64,000 bases of DNA from Pseudomonadota bacterium (GCA_030576275.1 JALIBN010000029.1:52014-116013), one strand, 5' to 3'; shown: positions 10,485 to 20,692, numbered from the stretch's first letter. Numbers and translations: made by a program. The notes: generated from the letters alone by a model not told the origin.

Positions 10485-11099
10485 ATGCGACTATTTCGTA
10501 ATTTTTTGATTGGATTATTTCTCACTATTGCTGGAATTGGGGCATTATTATTTATTCCCTCACAACAGGCTCCAGCACCTATGCCATGGCAAATAACGAT
10601 CATGCCCGACGGTAAGAGCCAAGTATTCGGTATCCATATTGGTACAACGACGTATAACCATACTAAGGAACTATTTCATGAATTTGGTAAGATTGCTGCT
10701 TTTTCTGAAGAAGGTAAAGCATCCACGGTAGAAGCCTTTTTTGATAGCGTTCATCTTGCTGGTCTTACTGGCAAACTAGTGCTAAATCTCGATATACCTG
10801 AACAACAAATAACCGAAATGATGTCCCGTGCATACGAGGCCAGATTACAAGATAGCGGCGCCCATCGTTATGAACTTCGTAACAGTGACAAGGCGAGCGT
10901 AGTTAATGCGCCTATCATAGCGATCACCTACGTTCCATCAGTAAAGTTGAATGCCGAGGTTGCACGTTTCCGTTTTGGTGAACCAGGCAGTGTTAGCCAA
11001 GATACTGTCGAGCCTGATACGACTATTTGGCATTACCCTTTGACCGGTTTGACTATTCGTATGAATGAGCATTACAAAACGATATTGCAATACCGATAA
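10485..11099 (+). CDS. Hypothetical membrane-anchored protein
   Basis: A 204-residue protein I do not recognise. Residues 5-24 form an N-terminal hydrophobic segment (a signal anchor or uncleaved signal peptide). The rest is soluble and likely periplasmic, with the pattern IHIGTTTYNHTKELFHEFGKIAAF. It follows dtd by 10 bp with a weak GGTAGAA binding site, so it is probably the third gene of the pip-dtd transcript. No catalytic motif, lipobox or cysteine pair is visible. Confidence 0.65.
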   Translation: MRLFRNFLIGLFLTIAGIGALLFIPSQQAPAPMPWQITIMPDGKSQVFGIHIGTTTYNHTKELFHEFGKIAAFSEEGKASTVEAFFDSVHLAGLTGKLVLNLDIPEQQITEMMSRAYEARLQDSGAHRYELRNSDKASVVNAPIIAITYVPSVKLNAEVARFRFGEPGSVSQDTVEPDTTIWHYPLTGLTIRMNEHYKTILQYR

Positions 11100-11120
11100 T
11101 AAGTACAACAGCGTTTATTT

Positions 11121-11161
11121 CTGATCACTGCTTAAAGTATTTAAAACACGTAAGTGATCAG
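11121..11161 (+). terminator. Inverted repeat after pip-dtd-orf
   Basis: CTGATCACT (11121-11129) and AGTGATCAG (11153-11161) are perfect 9-bp arms around a 23-nt A+T-rich spacer, just past the stop at 11099. There is no clear T-tract, so it may be a weak terminator or an RNA-stabilising hairpin. Confidence 0.3.
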
Positions 11162-11241
11162 TTGACAGGATCATCAATATTCATTAAGCGTTCCTAGAAC
11201 TCGTTCGCTATCAATTAAAACACTTATAATTTATCTTGGAA

Positions 11242-11556
11242 TTAAAGCCCTTGAACATCTTGCTCAATAAACTGACTAAAGGCAGCGAAGTCTAATGGCT
11301 TACTAAAGTAGTAACCTTGAACACGCTCACAATCATGCGCTTGAAGGAAAGCTAATTGCTCCTTAGTTTCTGCATCTTCAGCAACAACATCAAGCTGCAA
11401 GCGATGTGACATAGCTATAATTGCGTCGACAATGGCAGCATCATTTTCATCGTCGTTAAGATCTCTCACAAACGAACGATCTATTTTTAAAACGTTTAAT
11501 GGGAATTGTTTTAAATATGATAGCGAGGAATAGCCGGTGCCAAAATCATCAATGGC
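11242..11556 (-). pseudogene. EAL-domain cyclic-di-GMP phosphodiesterase remnant
   Basis: An open frame of 105 codons encodes only the C-terminal third of an EAL domain. It begins right after an in-frame TAA with AIDDFGTGYSSL, continues with KIDRSFVRDL and AEDAET, and ends with the usual GYYFSKPL...F. The EAL motif itself, most metal-binding residues and any start codon are missing; upstream sequence runs straight into the end of ccoS. The full domain is about 240 residues. This is a decayed gene, though an internal ATG at 11469 could still make a 75-residue peptide. Confidence 0.75.
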
Positions 11557-11579
11557 TTATCCGTCTTGAGGTTAATCTT

Positions 11580-11759
11580 TTACTTATCGGTATCGGTGTC
11601 ATTAGCTTGTTCCCTCTCAGGTGGCTCATCCATTAATATACGATTTGCGGCACCATCCATGTCGTCATATTGTCCACTGCGTACTGCCCAAAAAAATACT
11701 GCTACACCGATAATACCCAGCAATAGCATGCCTGGTAATAGGCCATAGATAACATCCAT
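11580..11759 (-). CDS. ccoS: cbb3 oxidase maturation protein CcoS
   Basis: A 59-residue membrane protein (MDVIYGLLPG...) with one TM helix at about residues 5-24. A short charged tail contains WAVRSGQYDDMDGAANRIL, the characteristic CcoS/FixS segment that follows its TM helix. CcoS is needed to insert haem b and copper into cytochrome cbb3. It starts 4 bp after the ccoI stop, completing ccoG-H-I-S. It is too short for routine ORF cut-offs and easily missed. Confidence 0.9.
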   Translation of the reverse strand: MDVIYGLLPGMLLLGIIGVAVFFWAVRSGQYDDMDGAANRILMDEPPEREQANDTDTDK

Positions 11760-11763
11760 TGAA

Positions 11764-14196
11764 TTAACCTTTAAATAAACGTTTTATTCTAGCGGCGTTC
11801 CCAATTACTAACAAAGAACTAATCGGCATAGTTACCGCTGCTATCAATGGGTTAACTAACCCCATCATTGCAAGCGGTACCATAATAATATTGTAACTAA
11901 TAGATAATACAATATTCTGCCTTATTGTGCTGAGCGTTCGACTGGCCAAATGCCTTGCCTCGGTAACTTTGCGTAATTCATTATGAGATAACACAATATC
12001 TGCACTTTCAATTGAAACATCGGTACCTGAAGCTAATGCAATGCCGACATCAGCTTGGATTAATGCAGGCGCGTCATTCACCCCATCACCCACCATTGCG
12101 ACAATAACACCTTGTTTTTGTAATGCCCTCACTACATCAGCTTTATCTTTAGGTAATACTTCAGCTTGTCGTTGTATATCACCCAGTTCTGCAGTGATAG
12201 CTCTAACTACAGCCTGCTTATCGCCACTCAACACAGTAATGGCAATACCTTGCTGTTGTAAATCATTAATCATTGATATCGCATCTGGGCGTAGTCGATC
12301 TGCAACACCTATAAGCCCGACTATTTGTCCTTCAGTAGCCATAAAAACACAACTAATTCCTTGATGCTCTAAGCTATCAACTCGATTTAAAACAATGTCA
12401 GTAAAAACAAAACCAAACTCAGCTAACCATGATTGTGTGCCTAATAAAACATGCTGTTGATTAAGCGAGGCCTCTACACCTTGCCCAGCGGAAGATGAAA
12501 AGTCTGTTATAGGTGATAAAGTAAGATCTCGCGACACTGACTCGGCTAATATCGCTCTAGCAATACCATGCTCTGAATGTTGTTCCACTGATCCAGCGAG
12601 CATCAGTAAAGTGTCTTCGGATAAATCAGAAAAAGACTCCACCGTGACAACGCGTAATTTACCTTCAGTTAATGTACCCGTTTTATCAAATATGAAGTGA
12701 GTGACTTTCGATAAATACTCGAGGGCAGCACCCTGTTTAATTAATATCCCATGATGTGCTGCCACCCCAGTGGCAACAGCAACTGACATGGGTGTTGCCA
12801 TGCCAAATGCACACGGGCAGGTAATAATGAGCACTGATGTCGCAGCTAATAAAGCCTGCTCAAAATCAAACTGATACCAGTAGATAAAAGTAGCAGCCGC
12901 TAGAGTGAGCGTCACGACTACAAACCACGGCACTATTTTATCTGCGGTAGATTGTATTGGGGCTTTAGAAGCCTGAGCATCTTCCATTAACGATACAATT
13001 TTAGCCAAAGCTGTATTACGTAATACTTGCTGTACTTTAACGGTAAAGGCTCCTTCACAGTTTATACTGCCAGCAACAACCTGATCCTTGTTTTTCTTCA
13101 CGACAGGAAGCGATTCCCCAGTCAGCATAGATTCGTCTACAGCACTCTGACCATCCGTCAAAACACCATCGACAGGGATTTTCTCACCCGGTTTAACCAA
13201 TACTAAATCGCCAATTTTAACAGTACGAATGGGTACTACTTTAGCAAGACCATCAATCATTATTGTAGCCAATTTTGGCTGTAATTCTAATAAGCGACTA
13301 GTTGCAGATAGTGCTTCACGCTTTGAAATAGCCTCAAGATATCGACCGACCAATATCACAAACAGGAAATTAACTACCGTATCGAAATAGACATGGCCTA
13401 CAGTCGAACCCGTTATCGTTACATATGTAGAATAACCATAGGTAGTGACAGCACCAATCGCGATAGGTAAATCCATAGTTAAATACCTTCGTCGCAGACC
13501 TAGCAGGGCGTTTCGAAGGAAAGGATACCCCGCATAAAGCAATGTTGGCGTAGCGATTAGAAAACTGATCCAATGAAACCAGTTTTTAAACTCGCCCTGA
13601 TCAGCACCGCTATAGAGAGCAATTGAGATCCACAGCATATTCATCATCGCAAAACCAGCAAAAGCCATGCGATACAATAAACTTTGGTGCCTACGGGCTA
13701 ATGCTCCTTCGGCTGTATCTGGATCAAAAGGAATCGCTGCATAACCTATGCGTCCAAGTGCCTGAAGTAATGTAGAAAGTGTGGTGAGACGATTATCCCA
13801 TTTTAAGCGTAACCGTTTCGAAGTCAGATTAACCTCAGCAGAGATAACACCTTGTTGTTTTGCTAAGGAATGCTCAATAAGCCAAACACATGCAGCGCAA
13901 TGTATTCCTTCAACCAATAGATGTATTGATCGTATATCATCTAATTTATCGACGTAATCAGATTGAACTTCATCTAAATCGTATGAAGCTAGTTCTGCTG
14001 ATAATGAGGGAGGTGGAGCTAGATGCTCACCTTCGGGAGTTTTAAGATAAAAACTTTGTAATCCAGCATTATGGATTGTTTCACAAACAGTCTGGCACCC
14101 AAAACAACAAAACTCATGGTTTTCACCAGCAACTTTAGCAGTGAAACTACCAGCCTTTTCAACAGGCAATCGACAATGATAACAAGGTATAGACAA
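11764..14196 (-). CDS. ccoI: Copper-translocating P1B-type ATPase CcoI/FixI
   Basis: An 810-residue heavy-metal P-type ATPase dedicated to copper delivery for cbb3 assembly. An N-terminal cysteine-rich segment (CYHC, CCFGC, residues 5-34) precedes an HMA domain with GIHCAACVW (Cys100/Cys103). TM helices, the TGE loop (TGESLP), the CPC ion site ([12 protein letters not shown]), the phosphorylation loop DKTGTLT and [10 protein letters not shown] follow. The N-terminal extra zinc-ribbon-like region separates CcoI from housekeeping CopA. It lies between ccoH and ccoS. Confidence 0.95.
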   Translation of the reverse strand: MSIPCYHCRLPVEKAGSFTAKVAGENHEFCCFGCQTVCETIHNAGLQSFYLKTPEGEHLAPPPSLSAELASYDLDEVQSDYVDKLDDIRSIHLLVEGIHCAACVWLIEHSLAKQQGVISAEVNLTSKRLRLKWDNRLTTLSTLLQALGRIGYAAIPFDPDTAEGALARRHQSLLYRMAFAGFAMMNMLWISIALYSGADQGEFKNWFHWISFLIATPTLLYAGYPFLRNALLGLRRRYLTMDLPIAIGAVTTYGYSTYVTITGSTVGHVYFDTVVNFLFVILVGRYLEAISKREALSATSRLLELQPKLATIMIDGLAKVVPIRTVKIGDLVLVKPGEKIPVDGVLTDGQSAVDESMLTGESLPVVKKNKDQVVAGSINCEGAFTVKVQQVLRNTALAKIVSLMEDAQASKAPIQSTADKIVPWFVVVTLTLAAATFIYWYQFDFEQALLAATSVLIITCPCAFGMATPMSVAVATGVAAHHGILIKQGAALEYLSKVTHFIFDKTGTLTEGKLRVVTVESFSDLSEDTLLMLAGSVEQHSEHGIARAILAESVSRDLTLSPITDFSSSAGQGVEASLNQQHVLLGTQSWLAEFGFVFTDIVLNRVDSLEHQGISCVFMATEGQIVGLIGVADRLRPDAISMINDLQQQGIAITVLSGDKQAVVRAITAELGDIQRQAEVLPKDKADVVRALQKQGVIVAMVGDGVNDAPALIQADVGIALASGTDVSIESADIVLSHNELRKVTEARHLASRTLSTIRQNIVLSISYNIIMVPLAMMGLVNPLIAAVTMPISSLLVIGNAARIKRLFKG

Positions 14197-14267
14197 GGTT
14201 TATTAAGCTCTAAATTAAAATGCCATAGGTGACCATATGGCATTATTAATATATTATAACAAAAGTA

Positions 14268-14771
14268 TTAAGGTGAAATGGTAAATCGCTTAGTGACCAT
14301 AAACTCATGCTCGCCCTGTTTAGCCACTATAATTACATCCCATATACCGGGCAAATTAAAACTAACGTCTGCACCGTACATACCCGGCTTACTTGTTTGC
14401 ATTTCTACTGAAAAATCAGCCCTAGCATCTGATGGTCGATATGCATGCAAAATAACTGAATCTAAAATTAGCGCTGCTGAATGTTTACCCTGTATCAAGA
14501 CTTCATAAAGCTGATGTTGATTAACACGCGTGGTTTTTGGAGCCATAATAACCCCCGTCCAGCCCAAAGCTTTTTGTTTTTCAATTAGCTTCTGAGTCTC
14601 TACATACTGCTCACCACGCTCATAAAAATCTTCAACAACCAATTGAGGTGCAGACTGAAATGCAAGATATATAAAAATAGCGTTAGCAGTTACAAACGTA
14701 ACCAAAAATAACAACATGCCTAGCACCCATGGGTTTTTGAGTGCTTCTTTATTACTTTGTGAAATATTCAT
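14268..14771 (-). CDS. ccoH: cbb3 oxidase accessory protein CcoH (FixH family)
   Basis: A 167-residue protein with one N-terminal TM helix (about residues 15-36, NPWVLGMLLFLVTFVTANAIF) and a periplasmic beta-rich FixH domain ending in GIWDVIIVAKQGEHEF. FixH/CcoH is a single-span protein that stays with cbb3 during late assembly. It lies 22 bp downstream of ccoG and about 70 bp upstream of ccoI. Order and topology support the call more than individual residues do. Confidence 0.88.
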   Translation of the reverse strand: MNISQSNKEALKNPWVLGMLLFLVTFVTANAIFIYLAFQSAPQLVVEDFYERGEQYVETQKLIEKQKALGWTGVIMAPKTTRVNQHQLYEVLIQGKHSAALILDSVILHAYRPSDARADFSVEMQTSKPGMYGADVSFNLPGIWDVIIVAKQGEHEFMVTKRFTISP

Positions 14772-14793
14772 ATTTTACCTAGTTCAATAGTTA

Positions 14794-16212
14794 TTATTTT
14801 TTGGGGCTCATAAAAATACTTTTGTAGCTTATAACGATCGTAGAGTTATCTACTTTTCCTTTAAACACAATCGGGATAAGCTCTTTTTTTAATTTGCCTG
14901 TAGGAACGCGAACTAACGCTGTGACAGGTGTCATTTTGCCAGGCTCGAGCACCATATCTGATAAGCCACGTAAAGTTGCCCCTTCTAACCCCTCGATTTC
15001 AAAATGAATCTTAATCGTATTTTTTGTTTTATTAAGTACTTTGATAGTATATTTGTTTTGGATAGAACCATCACTTAAAAGTACATATAAAGGTTGTCGC
15101 TGATGTATAACCTGAAACTCAGTTGGTGATAAATGAGTAAAGCCATAAACGATACCTGAGAATGCAAGTAATAATATCAAACCATATGTAATGACCCGAA
15201 AACGTTTATAAAGTGGTAGTACTGGCTCATTATGAGCTAATTCTTTGTATGAAGCGTAGCGGACTAGGCCTCGGGGTTGATTAGTTTTATCCATGATACT
15301 GTCACAAGCATCAATACACAGTCCACATGTTATACACCCCTCTTGCTGCCCTTTACGAATATCTATTCCTGTGGGACATACTGCTACACATACATTACAA
15401 TCGACACAACTACCCCTAGTTGAAAAGTCATCGCCTTTTTTAATCCTAGCTCTTGGTTCTCCTCGTTCTGCATCATAAGCAGGCAAAACGGTATCTTGAT
15501 CATACATAACACCTTGTAAACGTGCATAAGGACATAACCAGAAACATACTTGTTCACGCATAAAGCCAGCAAACAAGTAAGTTCCTCCAGTAAAAGAGGC
15601 GATAATAATAACTGCAGTTAGTGATACTTGGAAGCTGAATAGATTATGCCATAGCTGAAAAGCATCCGTGAACCAGGCAACAAATGAAATTCCCGTGAGT
15701 AGTCCAATGAGTATCCATAAACTATGTTTCAAAGCTTTCAAGCTGAGCTTGTATATCGTCCAGGGCGCTTCGTTAAATTTCATTGCCTTTTGCGGAGTAC
15801 TGCCTTCGATTTTACCTTCAATCCATGTGTAGATATCAGTCCAAACTGTTTGAAAACAAAAAAAACCACAAAACACTCGACCAGCAATACTCGTTACCGC
15901 CGCGAGTAGAATCGCAAAAAAAAGCAATGTTAGGGATAACATCCAGATATCTTGAGGATAGATGGTGACATGAAATATATTAAAGTGACGCTGTGGTAGA
16001 TCAAATAAGACGGCTTGAGAACCATCAAATCTTAAATATGGTCCTAAAAAAAATATTGACCATGTTGACATTCCGAGCCATTTTAATGTTCTAAATCCGC
16101 CAGGGAGACGCTTCGCAACAATTTTAATATCGCCGGTATTGATGCGCCACTCGGATACATCTTCATAAATGTCATCAATATTAATATTTTTGTTGTTTTT
16201 TACTTCACTCAC
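14794..16212 (-). CDS. ccoG: cbb3 oxidase accessory Fe-S protein CcoG
   Basis: A 472-residue membrane protein with about five TM helices, the CcoG/RdxA/FixG architecture. Near residues 255-305 it carries two 4Fe-4S ferredoxin motifs, CVDCNVCVAVCP and CITCGLCIDAC. A C-terminal periplasmic Ig-like domain follows (from about residue 365). CcoG acts as a cupric reductase, supplying Cu+ for cbb3 assembly. A terminator separates it from ccoNOQP, so it may have its own promoter in the gap before its start. Confidence 0.95.
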   Translation of the reverse strand: MSEVKNNKNINIDDIYEDVSEWRINTGDIKIVAKRLPGGFRTLKWLGMSTWSIFFLGPYLRFDGSQAVLFDLPQRHFNIFHVTIYPQDIWMLSLTLLFFAILLAAVTSIAGRVFCGFFCFQTVWTDIYTWIEGKIEGSTPQKAMKFNEAPWTIYKLSLKALKHSLWILIGLLTGISFVAWFTDAFQLWHNLFSFQVSLTAVIIIASFTGGTYLFAGFMREQVCFWLCPYARLQGVMYDQDTVLPAYDAERGEPRARIKKGDDFSTRGSCVDCNVCVAVCPTGIDIRKGQQEGCITCGLCIDACDSIMDKTNQPRGLVRYASYKELAHNEPVLPLYKRFRVITYGLILLLAFSGIVYGFTHLSPTEFQVIHQRQPLYVLLSDGSIQNKYTIKVLNKTKNTIKIHFEIEGLEGATLRGLSDMVLEPGKMTPVTALVRVPTGKLKKELIPIVFKGKVDNSTIVISYKSIFMSPKK

Positions 16213-16310
16213 GTCATAGTTCTCGATTTGCTGTAGACAGGATAATTATAACATAACGCTTCAATATTAGAGTCTGCTGATATTGCCGCTAAGGACAATT
16301 TTTATTATAA

Positions 16311-16336
16311 AAAAGCCGACATTAATGCCGGCTTTT
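16311..16336 (-). terminator. Terminator after ccoNOQP
   Basis: AAAAGCCG/CGGCTTTT arms with an inner CATTAATG stem and one mismatch form a G+C-based hairpin. On the minus strand it is followed by a T-run, so it ends the ccoN-O-Q-P-small-ORF transcript before ccoG. Confidence 0.75.
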
Positions 16337-16353
16337 ATTTTTATCAAAAGAAG

Positions 16354-16476
16354 TTACTTGTCTTGTGATTTATCTTCATCGACATGTTTCATCGCATAAT
16401 AAATAAATATTCCTGAACCAATTACCGTGACAACTAGTGATAAAATCACAGAAATTACAACCCAATCGATATTCAT
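16354..16476 (-). CDS. 40-residue single-TM protein, CcoM-like candidate
   Basis: A 40-codon frame starting MNIDWVVISVILS. It has one TM helix (about residues 4-27) and a short hydrophilic tail (MKHVDEDKSQDK). AATGGAGCG lies about 13 nt upstream of the ATG. It sits 51 bp past ccoP and before the terminator, so it belongs to the oxidase transcript. Pseudomonas stutzeri cbb3 crystals contain a comparable tiny one-helix subunit, CcoM, encoded elsewhere. Similarity here is in size and topology, not proven sequence homology. Confidence 0.65.
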   Translation of the reverse strand: MNIDWVVISVILSLVVTVIGSGIFIYYAMKHVDEDKSQDK

Positions 16477-16527
16477 AATACAACGCTCCATTTATGTAGG
16501 GCTTATAAGCCCTGATTCATAAAAAAA

Positions 16528-17487
16528 TTATTCACCACCACCAAATTGGTGAACATAAATAGTTAGTTTCTTAATGTCTGTTTCAGATAAACGTTCTGAT
16601 TCACTACCATCTAATTCGTCAGACCAATCTATATCATTAGGGTCTTCACCATCAGCAATTGCATAGGCTCTGGCTTGTAGCATGATCGACAACTTCTCGC
16701 TCCACTGTGGCATCACAGCAACGCGCGTTAATTTATCTGTTGCGTCATTGACACCATGTAATATCGTTAAGCGAACTTGGTCTTCATCACCAGAAAAACG
16801 CCAGATTTTATCTGTTAAGTTAGCTGAACCCATAGCTTTAATCCCTTTGGCATCAGCACCATGACAAGCAACACAACCCTTAGCATTGAACAATGCCATA
16901 CCAGCTTTATTCATGACACCATTTGAACTATCTATTGCAAATTTAACCAATTGATCTACTTCTTCTGTTTTGAGCAGTTTCTCATGAGCTGGCATATAAC
17001 CTTGACGTCCTTTAGCGATGCTAACTTGAATATCTTCAACAGTGCCGCCATACAACCAATCATCATCCGTCAGAACCGGATAACCAGCACCTTTTGCTGG
17101 TGCACCACCTACACCATGACATGCAGCACAGTTATCACCATAAAGAACTTTACTCGAACCAATAGCGTAGTTCAGCATTTCTTGATCTTTAAGGATTTCA
17201 TTAAAGCTCATAGTTGCGAGCTTGTCATCAAATGGAGCTCGTTTTGCCTCTACCTTGGCTAAATCTTCTTTGTACTCACTGATCTGTGTCCAGCCTAATA
17301 AACCTTTAGTACTATCATCTACTAAAGGTAATGATGGATAAAGTACGAAATAAACAACCACAATTAACCCACTTAAATAAAGTGCATTTAACCACCAGCG
17401 AGGAGGAGGGTTATCTAATTCACGAATACCATCCCACTCATGGCCAGTATCTTCAACCTGCGTAGGTTTATTTTTATTCTCTTCCAT
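16528..17487 (-). CDS. ccoP: Cytochrome cbb3 oxidase dihaem subunit CcoP
   Basis: A 319-residue membrane-anchored dihaem cytochrome c that passes electrons to CcoO/CcoN. Cytoplasmic N-terminal residues carry HEWDGIRELDNPPPRWW, with one TM helix at about 32-52. Haem sites are CAACH (Cys120-His124) and CVACH (Cys205-His209), with candidate axial Met in YMPAHE and VMPQWS. I chose the ATG at 17487, preceded by GGAGAAAG, over an ATG 30 bp upstream. The gene overlaps ccoQ by 14 bp. Confidence 0.95.
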   Translation of the reverse strand: MEENKNKPTQVEDTGHEWDGIRELDNPPPRWWLNALYLSGLIVVVYFVLYPSLPLVDDSTKGLLGWTQISEYKEDLAKVEAKRAPFDDKLATMSFNEILKDQEMLNYAIGSSKVLYGDNCAACHGVGGAPAKGAGYPVLTDDDWLYGGTVEDIQVSIAKGRQGYMPAHEKLLKTEEVDQLVKFAIDSSNGVMNKAGMALFNAKGCVACHGADAKGIKAMGSANLTDKIWRFSGDEDQVRLTILHGVNDATDKLTRVAVMPQWSEKLSIMLQARAYAIADGEDPNDIDWSDELDGSESERLSETDIKKLTIYVHQFGGGE

Positions 17488-17710
17488 CTTCTTTCTCCGA
17501 TTTTCTTTCGTCTTCATCCATAAGCATCGAGCGATGAGATTCTATACTGTCTTTATTTTTGGGGTTGAGGGCCCAGAAATAAACAACAACCATTACTATA
17601 AACACGAATACGGTGAGTAAGAATCCAAACCAATCGGTGCCTGTCATCCCACTCCAATCCGTATGAAAATACTCTTGAAATTTAGTCACGATAGTCTCTG
17701 CCTGGTTCAA
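17474..17710 (-). CDS. ccoQ: Cytochrome cbb3 oxidase subunit CcoQ
   Basis: A 78-residue protein with one TM helix (about residues 26-47) followed by the family signature [13 protein letters not shown]. CcoQ is a small subunit that stabilises CcoP in the complex. It is longer at the N-terminus than the usual 50-60 residue CcoQ. An alternative internal start cannot be excluded, though MNQAE overlaps the ccoO end as expected for coupled translation. Confidence 0.87.
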   Translation of the reverse strand: MNQAETIVTKFQEYFHTDWSGMTGTDWFGFLLTVFVFIVMVVVYFWALNPKNKDSIESHRSMLMDEDERKSEKEDGRE

Positions 17711-18362
17711 ATTTTACCATTGTGCCCAACACCTGAAGATAGGTGACTAAGGCTTGCATTTCAGTTTTACCTTCAACTGAAGCTGCTGCTCCGCTAATCT
17801 GCTCATCAGTGTATGGGACACCCAATACTTTCATTGCTTTAACACGCTTTTCAATGCCATTGCCATCTATAATGGATTTTTCCAACCATGGATAGTTTGG
17901 CATCACTGATTCTGGCACTACACTACGAGGTGCACGTAGATGTTGATAATGCCAATCATCTGAATACTTACCGCCAACTCGAGCAAGATCTGGTCCTGTA
18001 CGTTTAGAGCCCCATTGAAATGGGTGGTCGTATTTAGATTCAACAGCCAAAGAATAATGCCCGTAACGATCTTTCTCATCACGGAAAGGCCTAATCATTT
18101 GTGAATGACATAAATAACACCCTTCACGCTGATAAATATCACGACCGGCTAATTCTAGAGCGGTATATGGACGGACGCCTGATAACTCTTCATATTCAGG
18201 ATGTACTTGATCTTCGAATGTCGTGTTGAGATAGAACAAAGGTACGATTTCAACGATACCACCAACTGAAACAATCATTGCCGTTGCTAAAACCAGTGCC
18301 CATACGTTTTTTTCCAGCTTCTCTTGAAAGCTTATCGGTTTATTTGAATTGTGTTCGGACAT
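17682..18362 (-). CDS. ccoO: Cytochrome cbb3 oxidase monohaem subunit CcoO
   Basis: A 226-residue monohaem cytochrome c subunit. An N-terminal TM helix (about residues 20-43) is followed by [20 protein letters not shown] sequence with the haem-binding Cys82-His86. [19 protein letters not shown] and SVMPNYPWL (Met ligand) are standard CcoO blocks. The gene begins 11 bp after ccoN and overlaps the ccoQ start by 29 bp. Confidence 0.96.
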   Translation of the reverse strand: MSEHNSNKPISFQEKLEKNVWALVLATAMIVSVGGIVEIVPLFYLNTTFEDQVHPEYEELSGVRPYTALELAGRDIYQREGCYLCHSQMIRPFRDEKDRYGHYSLAVESKYDHPFQWGSKRTGPDLARVGGKYSDDWHYQHLRAPRSVVPESVMPNYPWLEKSIIDGNGIEKRVKAMKVLGVPYTDEQISGAAASVEGKTEMQALVTYLQVLGTMVKFEPGRDYRD

Positions 18363-18373
18363 GCTTCCCTCCC

Positions 18374-19798
18374 TTAAATGTTAGCTGCAACAGCCATCTT
18401 TGCAGATGGGTTGGCGATAGCTTTACGAATAGTCACAGTAACGTTGAATAACATCACACATGCTCCCAAGAAGAAAATTAAACCACCCGCAGCACGCATT
18501 GCATAGTAAGGATGCAATTGAGCAACAGACTCAACAAAAGTGTAGGCTAAATTACCGTAATCATCATAAGCACGCCACATTAGACCTTGCATTATTCCCG
18601 CCACCCACATCGCCGTAATGTAAACAGCTGTGCCGATGGTTGCCATCCAGAAGTGTAAGTTAACTAACTTAATCGAATACATCGTTGTACCCCACAGACG
18701 CTCGACCATGTGATAAATAGCACCAATAGAAACCATGGCAACCCAGCCTAAGGCACCAGAGTGCACGTGTCCGATAGTCCAGTCTGTGTAATGTGATAAA
18801 GCATTCACCGTTTTAGAGGCCATTACAGGACCTTCAAAGGTAGACATAGCATAAAACGCCAGTGACACAATCAAGAAACGTAAAATATAATCGGTTCGTA
18901 ATTTATCCCAAGCCCCACTTAACGTGAACATACCGTTAATTGCACCACCCCAAGAAGGTATAATCATTGCTAAGGAAATGGCAGCGCCTAATGAACCTGT
19001 CCAATCTGGCAATGCAGTGTATTGAAGATGATGAGCACCTAGCCATACATAACCAAATGTTAAAGCCCAGAAATGGATAACGGATAGACGATAGGAATAA
19101 ATTGGACGATTGGCTTGCTTAGGAACAAAATAATACATGATGCCAAGAAAACCAGCCGTTAAAAAGAAACCTACCGCATTATGTCCCCACCACCACTGGA
19201 TCATCGCATCTTGAACACCAGCAAAGATTGAATATGATTTAAACAATGAGACAGGAATAGCTAAGCTGTTAATAACATGTAAATAGGTAATCATTATCAT
19301 CATTGCTAAGAAGAACCAGTTAGCAACATAAATATGTGACACCTTACGTATCGAGAGCGTCATAATGAAGTTAAAACTATATGCCAACCAGACAACCGCC
19401 AATAGAATATCTAAAGGCCATTCCATTTCAGCATATTCTTTAGATTGAGTGAGGCCCATCGGCAAAGTAATAGCAAAACCCAATATTACTAAGTTCCAGC
19501 CCCAAAAGCTAAACCAAGCTAATTTATCGCTCCAAAGCCTGACACCCGATGTTCGTTGTACGATGTAATAGGACGTTGCCATTAGTGTTGAACCACCAAA
19601 AGCAAAGATAACGGTGTTTGTATGGAGTGGGCGTAATCGTCCAAAAGAAAGATATGGATTATCAAAATTTAGAACTGGCCATGCCAATTCAGAAGCAATA
19701 TACACGCCAATCCCCGTACCTATTACTAAGTATACGACCGCCATATAGGCGAACCATTTAACTATTTCAAAACTATATTGCTCTTGTTCAGCTTGCAT
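18374..19798 (-). CDS. ccoN: Cytochrome cbb3 oxidase catalytic subunit CcoN
   Basis: The catalytic haem-copper subunit of the C-type oxidase, about 12 TM helices. It reduces O2 at low concentration and pumps protons. Typical segments are [15 protein letters not shown] with a haem-b His, [18 protein letters not shown] with the CuB His and cross-linked Tyr region, and [10 protein letters not shown]. The ATG at 19798 (474 residues) is preferred because AGAAGG then lies 10 nt upstream; the ATG at 19807 would be only 1 nt from it. First gene of ccoNOQP. Confidence 0.95.
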   Translation of the reverse strand: MQAEQEQYSFEIVKWFAYMAVVYLVIGTGIGVYIASELAWPVLNFDNPYLSFGRLRPLHTNTVIFAFGGSTLMATSYYIVQRTSGVRLWSDKLAWFSFWGWNLVILGFAITLPMGLTQSKEYAEMEWPLDILLAVVWLAYSFNFIMTLSIRKVSHIYVANWFFLAMMIMITYLHVINSLAIPVSLFKSYSIFAGVQDAMIQWWWGHNAVGFFLTAGFLGIMYYFVPKQANRPIYSYRLSVIHFWALTFGYVWLGAHHLQYTALPDWTGSLGAAISLAMIIPSWGGAINGMFTLSGAWDKLRTDYILRFLIVSLAFYAMSTFEGPVMASKTVNALSHYTDWTIGHVHSGALGWVAMVSIGAIYHMVERLWGTTMYSIKLVNLHFWMATIGTAVYITAMWVAGIMQGLMWRAYDDYGNLAYTFVESVAQLHPYYAMRAAGGLIFFLGACVMLFNVTVTIRKAIANPSAKMAVAANI

Positions 19799-19807
19799 AG
19801 CGACCAT

Positions 19808-20179
19808 ACCTTCTCTCTATGAATAACACTATCTCGACATCTATTTTAGAGGTCTCGATTCCTTCCCATCACACTTGTCATTTAAGCATTTCTGGATTTT
19901 ACAGTAAATAACGCGCGAACCCCTTTCTGCTAAACTTATCTAGATCAAGAAACAAGCCAATATAAACAGTAAGCGGTAATTTACTTATTAAATTTTACCG
20001 GGTAATTCTCCTCACTTCAGTGTCATGAGTCAAGTAAACAAGACTACAACTTGTTAGACCCTGATTCAAAATATAGTTCCCATCATGTGCTTACATTATT
20101 CAGTTAATAAAATATTATTTCATAGACAGGCAATAATTCACTTTATCTGTCGGTATATTTTTCAACTATGTTAGCAATT
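19808..20179. other. Intergenic region upstream of ccoN
   Basis: No gene is visible. Besides the FNR-like box at 19935-19949, A+T-rich hexamers at 19901-19911 on the minus strand (TTATTT, TACTGT) lie where a class II FNR promoter -10 would fall. The leader to ccoN would then be about 100 nt. Confidence 0.45.
19935..19949 (-). promoter_or_regulatory. FNR/ANR-like box for ccoNOQP
   Basis: The minus strand reads CTTGATCTAGATAAG: TTGAT, four bases, then ATAAG, against the consensus TTGAT-N4-ATCAA (8 of 10 positions). Candidate -10 hexamers sit about 30 bp downstream, matching class II spacing. Oxygen-responsive control of cbb3 oxidase by FNR/ANR is established in many Proteobacteria. Confidence 0.5.
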
Positions 20180-20584
20180 TTATAGCTTCGTATTCTCATT
20201 TTTTGATGTCAAGATTTCTTGGCAGTAATGGATAACTATAATAGCGAGTCCTATAACCAAAATTGCACCGGCAATTCCTAAAATTCGCCATGTCTCAAAA
20301 TTTTTCATATCTAATATCAAATAGCGAGCTAGAGCTACTATAGCGATATACATAGGAATTTTTATCGGTAATTCACCAGACTTATAATAAACCGCAACCA
20401 TAGTTAAAACCTCAAGATAGATAAATAGAAGTAATAAATCACTTAATGATACAAATCTATTATCTAACATAAGACCGATTTCAATTCCAATGGTAACTAT
20501 GGTTGAAATTGCGACTATAACTAGACCTATATCTTGTGCGATAGACAATGCTAGACAAATCGATTGTTTTATTTTTTGATCCAT
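20180..20584 (-). CDS. psiE: PsiE-family phosphate-starvation-inducible protein
   Basis: A 134-residue membrane protein with four TM helices and the PsiE signature blocks LLLLFIYLEVLTMVAVYYKSGELP and YIAIVALARYLILDMK. In E. coli psiE is induced by phosphate and carbon starvation, but its molecular function is unknown. The gene is isolated, with long A+T-rich gaps on both sides. No convincing Pho box was identified upstream, so phosphate control here is untested. Confidence 0.88.
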   Translation of the reverse strand: MDQKIKQSICLALSIAQDIGLVIVAISTIVTIGIEIGLMLDNRFVSLSDLLLLFIYLEVLTMVAVYYKSGELPIKIPMYIAIVALARYLILDMKNFETWRILGIAGAILVIGLAIIVIHYCQEILTSKNENTKL

Positions 20585-20652
20585 TTGAGTCCCAATTTGT
20601 CAAATTATAGGTGCTATGAGATAAGCTTTTAAAGCTATTTAATACACATAAA

Positions 20653-20684
20653 GTTAATTAATCATTATAGTTAAATTAATTAAC
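20653..20684. repeat. 10-bp perfect inverted repeat upstream of psiE
   Basis: GTTAATTAAT (20653-20662) and ATTAATTAAC (20675-20684) around a 12-nt spacer, 70-100 bp upstream of psiE. It could be an operator. The very A+T-rich composition raises the chance expectation. Confidence 0.35.
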
Positions 20685-20692
20685 TGTGCTTG

